Assembly (NCBI GenBank): GCA_040755095.1
Contig: JBFMBH010000021.1
Location: 1 to 39,963 of the forward strand
Origin: Thermodesulfobacteriota bacterium
GTDB taxonomy: Bacteria; Desulfobacterota; Desulfobulbia; Desulfobulbales; JBFMBH01
Direction: 5' to 3'
DNA length: 39,963 bases
The translations under genes and the position numbers were made by a program. How positions within the stretch are numbered: the first letter of the stretch is position 1; each line of letters opens with the position of its first letter. Below are positions 26,207-33,499 of this stretch, in pieces. The notes beneath the pieces are model-generated. The model ran no database searches and had not been told where the DNA came from. It saw nothing but the letters and a program-made list of their open reading frames with translations.

Positions 26207-27463
26207 TCAGTTGTTGACGACGATCTCGGTCATCATGCCGCCGTAATCGTCCTTGTTGTTGCTGAGATACTGATAATTGGTCGCGTAGAGAAAATAGGTG
26301 CCGGCTGCCACCTGGGCGGTATCCAGGATGACGTCAAACGTTTCGCCGCCGCCCATGGTGACGGACGTGGTCTCGTAGGAGAGGTCGGTGCCGTCAGCCG
26401 CCCGCAGGAGCTTGGCGTCCTTGCCCACCACCCGCATGGGGATGCCCAGGACCGACACGGTGTTGACGGTGGTAACCGCAACGTTGGACATCCGGAGCAG
26501 GATCCGCTGCCCCCTGGTGGCGGTGATGGCCGCGGACACCGGCTGCACCGAGTGGTCTGCCGGCAGGCCGGTCTCGGGAGGCGGCGGCAGGAGCGGCCCC
26601 GGGTTGACGGTATCCGGATAGCCGCGGCCGTTGATCATGAAGAAGGTGTCCCGCATGTCCGCAAAGGGCAGAGGCTGGACAGCGATGTGCTGGTCATGGA
26701 AGTTCTGATCAAACCCGACCAGCTGGATCGGCACCTCCACGTCGTAGAAGGTCGAGCCGTCGCCGTCGTTGTAGGCGTACTTGAAGCCGGTCTTGTGGAT
26801 GAAGCCGTTCAGATTGGTGCCGCTGGGCAGACGGTTCTGCCGGGGGGTGACGTAGAGGTTGCCGATCATGCCCATCTGCATATGCTCGGTGGCCTCCACG
26901 TGGCAGTGGTACAGGTAGGTGCCGGGGTCCACGATCTGGTAGTAGTAGGTGAGGCTCGCCCCCATGTTGATGGTCATGCCGCTTTCCGGCAGGCCGTCGA
27001 AGACGTTGGCGGTCTGCGGAAAGCCGTGGTAGTGCACGGAATGGGGGTCGAAGAGATCCGGCCGCATGGGCATGCCGACGTTGGTCAGGGTGAGGTAGTA
27101 CTCGGTGCCCTCCTCCTGAACGATGGTGGGCCCGGTCCACTCGGAGGCCAGCCGGCCGGCGGCCAGGGCCTCTGCCTCGGGAATGCCGGTGAGATCGGAG
27201 AAGCCGAACATGTACTGCAGGGTACCGTCGCCCATGTGGACGAAGCCGTCGCCGGCCCCCAGGTGCTTGCAGCCCACGTCCTGCCGGTATTCGGGGTTGG
27301 GCTGGCCGGCGTTGGGATAGCCGGCCGGGATGATCGGGTCCGGGATGGCGTCGCCGTCCACATCACCGGGACACTGGACAAGAACCGCAGCCCAGGATGG
27401 CACGGCAGCGGCCAGGAACAGGAGGGCTGCTGCCGCCGTCCTTTTGGATCGTCTCGTTGTCAT
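26207..27463 (-). CDS. Multicopper oxidase-like protein carrying HYH and HCH motifs
   Basis: The 418-aa exported protein has a signal peptide ending VPSWA. After a Cys/Asp-rich N-terminal segment it has a cupredoxin domain with HYHG (His144, His146), corresponding to multicopper-oxidase motif I. It also has YHCHVEATEHMQMGM (His186, Cys187, His188, His194, Met199), with the cysteine, histidine and methionine expected for a type 1 copper plus a trinuclear-site HxH. The rest forms one or two further cupredoxin domains without HPxHxHG. It may pair with the next gene's product to make a complete oxidase; the substrate (metal ion, phenol or other) is unknown. The start at 27463 has AAGGAGG upstream. 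Confidence 0.88.
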   Translation of the reverse strand: MTTRRSKRTAAAALLFLAAAVPSWAAVLVQCPGDVDGDAIPDPIIPAGYPNAGQPNPEYRQDVGCKHLGAGDGFVHMGDGTLQYMFGFSDLTGIPEAEALAAGRLASEWTGPTIVQEEGTEYYLTLTNVGMPMRPDLFDPHSVHYHGFPQTANVFDGLPESGMTINMGASLTYYYQIVDPGTYLYHCHVEATEHMQMGMIGNLYVTPRQNRLPSGTNLNGFIHKTGFKYAYNDGDGSTFYDVEVPIQLVGFDQNFHDQHIAVQPLPFADMRDTFFMINGRGYPDTVNPGPLLPPPPETGLPADHSVQPVSAAITATRGQRILLRMSNVAVTTVNTVSVLGIPMRVVGKDAKLLRAADGTDLSYETTSVTMGGGETFDVILDTAQVAAGTYFLYATNYQYLSNNKDDYGGMMTEIVVNN

Positions 27464-27483
27464 ATGCTGCCTCCTTGGTCAGA

Positions 27484-27515
27484 GGCCGCCTGCCGCAGGG
27501 TGCCGGCAGGCGGCC
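27484..27515 (-). terminator. Intercistronic 12-bp perfect stem-loop
   Basis: GGCCGCCTGCCG (27484-27495) and CGGCAGGCGGCC (27504-27515) form a perfect 12-bp stem with an 8-base loop. It lies in the 68-bp gap between the giant SdrD-like gene and the first cupredoxin gene. No U run follows and the next ribosome site is just downstream. It is more likely an attenuator or RNA-processing and stability element, setting the ratio of the two products, than a full terminator. Confidence 0.6.
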
Positions 27516-27531
27516 GCGCTGGCTTGCCGTT

Positions 27532-30500
27532 TCAGGGTTGGACCTCGTCGGCACCGATGTCGGCCAGGCCGGAGACGCCGTCTGGCCGGGGCTGGCCGTC
27601 GAAGTCGTCGGCCAGGGCGGCGATGCTGTTGACCCGGGCCGTGTCCGCCGCGTTGATCGCCGGCGAGGCCGGGCCGATGTGGTAGTCGCCGGCCAGGGTC
27701 AGGGGGCCGTAGCGGACGTCGATGAAGTTGCCGCCCTCGTCAGCCGCCGCCGAGGTGAGGATGTTCACGGTCGTCTCCGGCATCTGGATGGTCAGCCGCC
27801 GGCCGATGTTGACATACTCGGCCAGGAACATGGGGTTGAGGCCGTCCCGCACCTCGTCCAGGTTGCCCAGACTGGGGCTGCTGTTACCGGTCTTGTCGGT
27901 CAGGAAGCAGTTCCTGGGGTTGAGCCGGCCTGTGGTGCCCAGGATCCCGAGATCCCAGTACTGGGCGCCGGAGCCGTCCGGCTGGATCTGGGGGACCAGC
28001 TGGAAGGGCGGCGTATTGGGGTCGTTGTCCTGCACCGTCTGCCAGGAGAAGGAGCGGTTATGGAAGATGATGTTGTTCATGAGAGCTGGCCGGGAGAAGT
28101 CCAGGGTCCACCGGGTCGGGAGGCCCGGATCCGGCACCCCGGTCAGGGTGATGTGCTGGCGGGAGACCACACCCGCCGGCTGGGGAATGGTGAGGTTGGG
28201 ATCGTTGGGTGAAAAGGCAGCGCCCACCGTGGCGGTGCTGTCGTTGTTGGCGATGGTGTTGTTGAGGATGTCCACATAGAGGGCATCCTGGATGGAGAGA
28301 CCGCCGGCCGCGTAGCCAGCCACGTTGTTGACGATGATGTTGTCGTAGAGCTGGCCGCGATACCAGCTTGCCGGCCGGGTGGGGGCGGCCGCCACGTCGG
28401 TGCCGTTGACAAAGGCCAGGGCGATGCCGCCGCCGTCACCGGCGCCGGCGTTGTTGCCCTGGATGCGGTTGGCCTCCACCAGGAAGCTGCCGGCGCCATC
28501 GGACAGGGAGCCGGGGCCGGCCAGGCCCGGCTTGCCGCCGATGAAGAGGCCACCGCCGTTGACGGTGGTGCCCTGGTTGAAGTTCTGGTTGAAGGCGATG
28601 GTGTTGCGGGCGATGACGCCGCCGTCGCTTAAGCCCAGGTGGCCGATGCCGCCGCCGTCACCGTTGGAGAAGTTGCCGCAGACGAAGTTCTCGGTGACCC
28701 GGTAGCCGGTGGTGCCGGTGTAGAGGGAGATGCCGCCGCCGGCGCCGTTCATGCCCCCGTTCATGGTGATGAGGTTGTGGTGCGCCGTAAGGTTGTCGTT
28801 GTCGCTGTCGCTGTGGATCAGGACGCCGTTCACCTCGGTGGTGAGGGTCGGATGGCCAACCCGGAGGCCGCCGCCATAGACGCCGTAGTTGCCGGTCAGG
28901 CGGGTGTTGCTGATCTCCAGATCCTTGGCATAGCCATTGACGGTGATGCCGCCGCCGGAATCGCTGCCGGTGACGGTGAGGCCATCGATGCGGGCGCGGG
29001 GATCCGGGCCGAAGTTGCCGGTGTCCTTGCCAACCACCAGGATGCCGGCATCCTCGGTGGGGAACATCAGGGGCTCGTTGTCGGCCTGGTTGACAGCGCC
29101 GACCTCCTGGCCGGGGACGATGGAGATGAGGTTGGCGGCCTGGAGGAAGGTGATCTTGTCCCGCCAGGCCTGGGTCTTCTCCGCCGGCACCTTGCGGGCG
29201 TTGATGGTGGTGCCCAGGGCGCCCCAGCCTTGCAGCTGCACCGGCTGCCACATGATCACCAGCTCGTCGTAGCTGCCCGGGGCGACCAGGATGAGGTCCC
29301 CTGGCTGGGCGTTGTCGATGGCATCCTGCAAGGGATGGGCACCGGCCGCGAGGCTGGGGCTGACATGGTGCACGCCCCGGGGGCTGATGTCGCCCACCGT
29401 GACGGTGACGCCGATGGGTGAGGTTGCACCGGCGCTGCTCGTGACCAGGAGCTGGCCGGTTGCCGTCCCGTCCGGGATGGTGGCCCGGATGAGATCTGTC
29501 GTCCACTGGCTGATGACCAGCGGCGTGCCGCCGATGGTGACCGAGCCTGCCAGATCCCCGAACCGGTAGTCCCGCTGCACCGTGGCCCCGGCGAGGGGAC
29601 TGGCCGGATCCGGCACCTGCATGAGACCCGCGGAGCGGATGGCGATGGTGTCGCCCACTGCCGCGTACGGGCCGCCGCCCGGGTTGAGCACGCTGCCTTC
29701 GGCGGTGACCTCGGCCACCCAGGGGGTGGCGTCCGGCAGGGCGCAGTCCAGATGCTCGCCCGGGCCGGCAAAGGCCGCCACCGGCAGCACCGGGGTATCG
29801 AGATAGGTGGTGGCACCGGGCATGTACTGGAAGGTGTAGCAGAACTGGCTGTAGTGCGGGTTGAAGTGCGGATCCAGCACCGTCTGCGGCACGTTGGGGT
29901 TGTCCACCGGGTGGTAGGCCGGGTTGGCGACCGGGCCGGCGTCGTTCATGCATGCAGTGAGCATGTTGGGCGACACGCCGGAGGGCATGGGCAGGTTGAC
30001 CGAGTAGGTGGAGGGCAGCACGGCGTTGAACTTGCCCCACTCGTCGGCGTAGACCCGGGTGATCTCCCGGCCGGTCCAGTCCCGGAAGGAGACCGGCAGC
30101 CAGGGTGGCGCATACTTCTCGCCGAAGTTCGGCGAGTTGGGATCGAACTCGTTCGAAAGGTCGTTCAGGATGCCCCCCACCACGTGGGCCGCGATGGGCA
30201 CGTCAGTGAAGAGGAAGAAGTCGGCCGCGGCATTCTGCCGGGCCGCCAGGCGCACCTGGCGCCGGTCGCACAACGGCCGCTCGTCCCCGGAGCCGGGGAC
30301 CTGGTCGCCGGCAAAGGGCGCGGCGCTTGCTGCCGGATCCGCTCCTGGCAGAAGGGGCAGATGGCCGTCGCTGTTGGCGGTGGCAAAGCTCAGGTACGGG
30401 GGCACATCCCGGAGGTCGCCGGCGCAGACCGCCGGCAGCAGGAGGAGGCTGGGGGTGTACTCGTCGCCGAAGTCGACGTTCTTGTCCTCCTCCTTGACGA

Positions 30501-32862
30501 GCTTGAACCCCGGCGGCGGCACTGTTTCGACGATGTAGACGCCGGGGGCCAAGGGATCGCCGTCCAGGCCGAAGGCATAGCCGCCATCGAAGACGCCGCC
30601 CCGCAGCTGGTTGAAATTCCGGAGGCCGTCGAAGCAGTCCTTGGGCTGGCCGTCGAAGACAAAGGTGTCACCCTGGCAGCCGGTAGGCACCGCATCGTCC
30701 CAGCTGTCGGTCACCGTGGTGCGCAGGGCGTCGCCCAGATCGAAGACGCTGTTGCCGTTGCGGTCCAGGTCTTCCGCCTGGGGAAACCGCCGGCCGGTCC
30801 GGTGGAACGGGTAGTTGTCCACGTCCGCCAGCTCGATGGTGCCGCTGCCGCTCACATCATCGATCTGGCCGTTCATGTCGGCATCCTGGTAGAGGTTGAC
30901 CTGGACCCGGGGGATGCCCGGCTCCCAGGGCTCGCCCACCGCATTGCGGGGGTCCTCCTCGGCCCGGGTGGTGGCGTAGAAGACGATACCGGTGATGCCG
31001 CCGTTCTCGGTACCGGTGTAGGCGGCCTTGCCGAACTCCATGACACTGGTCTGGCCCAGGAAGCCCTGGAAGGCCTGGGTGAGGACCGGCCCCTGCTCGG
31101 TGCGGGAGAGGTTGTCGCCGGTGTTGGGGTTGATCCGCGGTGCCCCCACCCCGGCGCAGCCGTCGGTGCCGGCCGCCACGTCCTCGGCGGTGCAGGTCTG
31201 GGGCTGGGGGTTCAGGGCCTGGCCCAGGGCCACCGGGCCGCCGGCGTCCACGGTGAAGGTGGCACCGGTGGCCTTGAGGTTGGTGAAGCTCACCTCGCCC
31301 ACCAGCCAGTGGAAGAAGGGGAAGACCTCTTCGAAGGGTGCCGCGCCCTCGCCATCGATGGGCATAGACTGGTAGATGCGGCCGTCCCGCCAGCGGAGAT
31401 TGACCGCCGCCTGATCGGCGCCCAGGTTGCCCTCGTTGGCGTCGTGGAACCCGTCCTGATCCGTATCAAAGAAGACCGAGGTCTCGAGCTTGGCGAACCA
31501 GTTGAACACCGGCACCTCGCCCAGGTCGCAGTCGCCGTCGAAGGTGTTGCAGGTGCCGTCGGCCTTGACCGTCACCCCCAGGGTGGCGATGACGATGTCC
31601 AGGTTGTCGTCAAAGACCACCAGCTGGTAGCTGCCGGGCGGCATGTTGTTGATGGCAAAGCCGCTGTTGGCGTCGCAGGCCCCGGAATAGATCGCCTGGC
31701 CGCCGGCCGCGCCCTGGTTGATGCCGATGCGGCAGGCCGACATGGGGTCGCCGTTGTAGAAGGTATAGTCCGGCGGTCGCGACAGATGGTCGTTGACCAC
31801 CTGGCCCGCCAGGGTCGTGCCCGGGGCGCCGGGGGTGACCAGGGGCAGGCCGTTGGGGTCCAGGCAGTTGGGATCGGTGGGGTTGGCAAAGCAGTCGAAG
31901 GCCTTGACAAAGCCCACGAACACGTGGTGGCCGGGGGGGCCGAGCTCCTGGAAGAAGGACGGCTCGTTGGCCTTCACCCAGGCATCGATGACCGGCGTGC
32001 CCTCGATGGTCGATGTCTGGATCCAGCCCTGGCCGGCAGGCGGGGATACGACGATGCCGTACTTGCCAGGGGCCAGGTTCTTGACCACCAGCACCCCGCC
32101 GGCATTGGGATAAAGGCTGCCGTCGGCGACGGTGCCGTCCTCCCGCAGGAAGCGGCCATCGGCGTCCGTCATGGCCGTGCCGTCGGCGTTGTAGCCGGTG
32201 CCCAAAGGGTTGCCGAAGGCATCCTGCCGCACCGGACCGCCCGCCATCCCGTACTGGCCGCCGGGCTCCTCCAGGATCACGGAAAAGGGATGGGCCGGGC
32301 CGCCCAGGCCCCGCTCGACGGGCAGATCCGGGGCGCCGTTCAGGGAGTAGTTGTCCTCGAAGAGAAAGATCGAGATCTGGGCGGTGGGAATCGGGTGGGA
32401 ATGGACGACCACCTGCACCGACTCGCTCTGCAGCCCGGTCTCGTCGATCACGACCGGCGCCCCGCTCATGGCGTGACCGGCGTGGGGCAGGACAGAGACG
32501 AAATAGCGCCTGGGGCTTGCGGCAGTGCCCGGCACGTTGTTGATGACGACGCTGGAGCCGGTGGCGCTGCCGGTCAGGCCCTGGCCGGTGCCGGCCCGGG
32601 CCAGCGGGATGTTGCTCTTGTGAAAGCCCAGGGCCAGGCTGTTGGGATCCCGGACCCCCGGGGTGGAGGAATAGGTGACGTCCTCCTGCAGCAGCCACTT
32701 GAAGCCGGAGACCGGGCTGCCGTTCTCGTCCACGACATCAAGCCGGAAACGGGCCGCTTCCGCGCTGGCGGACCAGCACCAGGCAGCGACTGCGGTCAAG
32801 AGCAAAACCCAGCCCCTGCCCGGTGCCCCGTTCACGGCCTTCCTCATCTTTCTTTTTCTCAT
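27532..32862 (-). CDS. Giant secreted SdrD-like / IPT / beta-helix surface protein
   Basis: The 1776-aa protein starts at 32862 (AGGAG upstream); an open frame continues to 33066 but lacks export features. A signal peptide ends near SASAEA. Residues about 30-1000 are serial beta-sandwich modules of the SdrD B / carboxypeptidase-regulatory kind (FRLDVVDENGSPVSG, LETSVFFDTDQDGFHDANEG, GVYIVETVPPPGF). They include calcium-loop sequences such as DADMNGQIDD and DLDRNGNSVFDLGD. Residues about 1045-1155 look like an IPT/TIG domain. About 1160-1776 is a right-handed beta-helix ending in DDFDGQPRPD...DIGADEVQP, the choice-of-anchor Q-type closing motif also found in the giant cytochrome. No LPXTG or PEP-CTERM anchor is seen. 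It is the first gene of the copper-protein cluster and is probably a surface scaffold. Confidence 0.87.
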   Translation of the reverse strand: MRKRKMRKAVNGAPGRGWVLLLTAVAAWCWSASAEAARFRLDVVDENGSPVSGFKWLLQEDVTYSSTPGVRDPNSLALGFHKSNIPLARAGTGQGLTGSATGSSVVINNVPGTAASPRRYFVSVLPHAGHAMSGAPVVIDETGLQSESVQVVVHSHPIPTAQISIFLFEDNYSLNGAPDLPVERGLGGPAHPFSVILEEPGGQYGMAGGPVRQDAFGNPLGTGYNADGTAMTDADGRFLREDGTVADGSLYPNAGGVLVVKNLAPGKYGIVVSPPAGQGWIQTSTIEGTPVIDAWVKANEPSFFQELGPPGHHVFVGFVKAFDCFANPTDPNCLDPNGLPLVTPGAPGTTLAGQVVNDHLSRPPDYTFYNGDPMSACRIGINQGAAGGQAIYSGACDANSGFAINNMPPGSYQLVVFDDNLDIVIATLGVTVKADGTCNTFDGDCDLGEVPVFNWFAKLETSVFFDTDQDGFHDANEGNLGADQAAVNLRWRDGRIYQSMPIDGEGAAPFEEVFPFFHWLVGEVSFTNLKATGATFTVDAGGPVALGQALNPQPQTCTAEDVAAGTDGCAGVGAPRINPNTGDNLSRTEQGPVLTQAFQGFLGQTSVMEFGKAAYTGTENGGITGIVFYATTRAEEDPRNAVGEPWEPGIPRVQVNLYQDADMNGQIDDVSGSGTIELADVDNYPFHRTGRRFPQAEDLDRNGNSVFDLGDALRTTVTDSWDDAVPTGCQGDTFVFDGQPKDCFDGLRNFNQLRGGVFDGGYAFGLDGDPLAPGVYIVETVPPPGFKLVKEEDKNVDFGDEYTPSLLLLPAVCAGDLRDVPPYLSFATANSDGHLPLLPGADPAASAAPFAGDQVPGSGDERPLCDRRQVRLAARQNAAADFFLFTDVPIAAHVVGGILNDLSNEFDPNSPNFGEKYAPPWLPVSFRDWTGREITRVYADEWGKFNAVLPSTYSVNLPMPSGVSPNMLTACMNDAGPVANPAYHPVDNPNVPQTVLDPHFNPHYSQFCYTFQYMPGATTYLDTPVLPVAAFAGPGEHLDCALPDATPWVAEVTAEGSVLNPGGGPYAAVGDTIAIRSAGLMQVPDPASPLAGATVQRDYRFGDLAGSVTIGGTPLVISQWTTDLIRATIPDGTATGQLLVTSSAGATSPIGVTVTVGDISPRGVHHVSPSLAAGAHPLQDAIDNAQPGDLILVAPGSYDELVIMWQPVQLQGWGALGTTINARKVPAEKTQAWRDKITFLQAANLISIVPGQEVGAVNQADNEPLMFPTEDAGILVVGKDTGNFGPDPRARIDGLTVTGSDSGGGITVNGYAKDLEISNTRLTGNYGVYGGGLRVGHPTLTTEVNGVLIHSDSDNDNLTAHHNLITMNGGMNGAGGGISLYTGTTGYRVTENFVCGNFSNGDGGGIGHLGLSDGGVIARNTIAFNQNFNQGTTVNGGGLFIGGKPGLAGPGSLSDGAGSFLVEANRIQGNNAGAGDGGGIALAFVNGTDVAAAPTRPASWYRGQLYDNIIVNNVAGYAAGGLSIQDALYVDILNNTIANNDSTATVGAAFSPNDPNLTIPQPAGVVSRQHITLTGVPDPGLPTRWTLDFSRPALMNNIIFHNRSFSWQTVQDNDPNTPPFQLVPQIQPDGSGAQYWDLGILGTTGRLNPRNCFLTDKTGNSSPSLGNLDEVRDGLNPMFLAEYVNIGRRLTIQMPETTVNILTSAAADEGGNFIDVRYGPLTLAGDYHIGPASPAINAADTARVNSIAALADDFDGQPRPDGVSGLADIGADEVQP

Positions 32863-33070
32863 GGCATCTCTCCTTTTCCAGGTGGTTGTTGCCGCGGCCC
32901 CCGGGGCGCATCCCAGGCACCACCTCCCCGCCATTGTGCTCGTCTGCCTTGGCACAGCACCTCGCCAACGGCCGGCCGCCTGGCCGGCCTGTCGACCCCC
33001 GTGCCGTGCCCGCACCGGTATCGCCTTGCCGCGAGATCCGTTCGCTGGACAAGGAACCGGTATCAAAGCT

Positions 33071-33090
33071 CAAAGCACAAGCCGTGCCAT
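33071..33090 (-). promoter_or_regulatory. Sigma-54 (-24/-12) promoter candidate for the copper-protein operon
   Basis: On the minus strand the sequence reads TGGCACGGCTTGTGCTTTG. The GG (33088-33087) and GC (33076-33075) are separated by exactly 10 bases, and the TGGCAC block is perfect against the consensus TGGCAC-N5-TTGC. The predicted start site would be near 33063, about 200 bases before the ATG at 32862. A matching sigma-54 activator is not encoded in the window. Confidence 0.6.
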
Positions 33091-33299
33091 GGCCGGGCCA
33101 TGTTACAGAAAACAACACCACAACAAACAGTTAGCAGGAATGACCGGGAGGGCCTGACGCCGGCAGGAGAGGATGGCAGGTGGAGGGGGGCTGAGCCACG
33201 GCAGCCGGCCAGGAGGGGGCCATGCCCGGATGGCTTACTGCCGCAATGATCATGCAGAGGGACTGTGAGCCGGCTTCCCGGAAGGCCGCGTCCCTTCGG

Positions 33300-33316
33300 G
33301 CAGGAACCATTCCTGC
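33300..33316. promoter_or_regulatory. Palindrome, possible activator site
   Basis: GCAGGAA-CCA-TTCCTGC is a perfect 7-bp dyad with a 3-base centre, about 240 bp upstream of the predicted sigma-54 start site and 184 bp below the end of flgE. Position and symmetry would suit an enhancer-binding protein site, but it could also be an RNA hairpin. Confidence 0.35.
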
Positions 33317-33410
33317 GCGGCAGGACACGGCCAGGGCCTGGGGGCAGGTTTATAGAGTGGTAAGCGTTGGGCGCACCGCAGGGAATCGCACCCGGAACGG
33401 CACCTCAACT

Positions 33411-33440
33411 GTAGGGGCAGCCACGGGGGGCTGCCCCTAC
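33411..33440. repeat. Palindromic intergenic repeat with GTAGGGGCAG ends
   Basis: GTAGGGGCAGCC and GGCTGCCCCTAC are perfect 12-base arms around a 6-base centre, 60 bp downstream of the flgE stop. Palindromes beginning GTAGGGGC are dispersed intergenic elements in many bacterial genomes. It may also act as a 3' stabiliser or weak terminator for the flagellar operon, though no T run is present. Confidence 0.7.
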
Positions 33441-33499
33441 GACACGGACGCGGGACCGGGAGGCGTGTTGCCGTTATGGCTCGCCGGCATCAGCGGTGT

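Larger units (their letters stand above)
32863..33499. other. Intergenic regulatory region between flgE and the SdrD-like gene
   Basis: This 637-bp stretch holds no convincing gene. It contains, toward the SdrD-like gene, a sigma-54 promoter candidate (33071-33090) and a leader of about 200 bases. Further upstream are a palindrome (33300-33316) and a strong inverted repeat (33411-33440). CATGGCCGGGCCATG (33089-33103) is a further dyad overlapping the -24 side of the promoter. The GC-rich leader could fold extensively, but I recognise no riboswitch class in it. Confidence 0.7.

Noticed and set aside
24836-27463. Frameshift splitting one multicopper oxidase gene into two
   Set aside because: Each half has its own signal peptide, its own strong ribosome site and a separate complete set of cupredoxin strands, so they are two genes rather than one broken one.
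22349-27685. A very long plus-strand open frame opposite the cupredoxin genes
   Set aside because: The minus strand carries three recognisable exported proteins with signal peptides, ribosome sites and copper motifs. The plus-strand frame is an artefact of GC-rich codon bias and resembles no family.
32863-33066. Longer start for the SdrD-like protein
   Set aside because: The extension has no export signal and runs into the putative promoter leader. The ATG at 32862 has AGGAG and starts a signal peptide.
29752-33249. Long plus-strand open frame opposite the SdrD-like gene, and a similar one at 33476-37039 opposite flgE/flgD
   Set aside because: Both are antisense to clearly identified genes, lack ribosome sites and have biased, domain-free translations.
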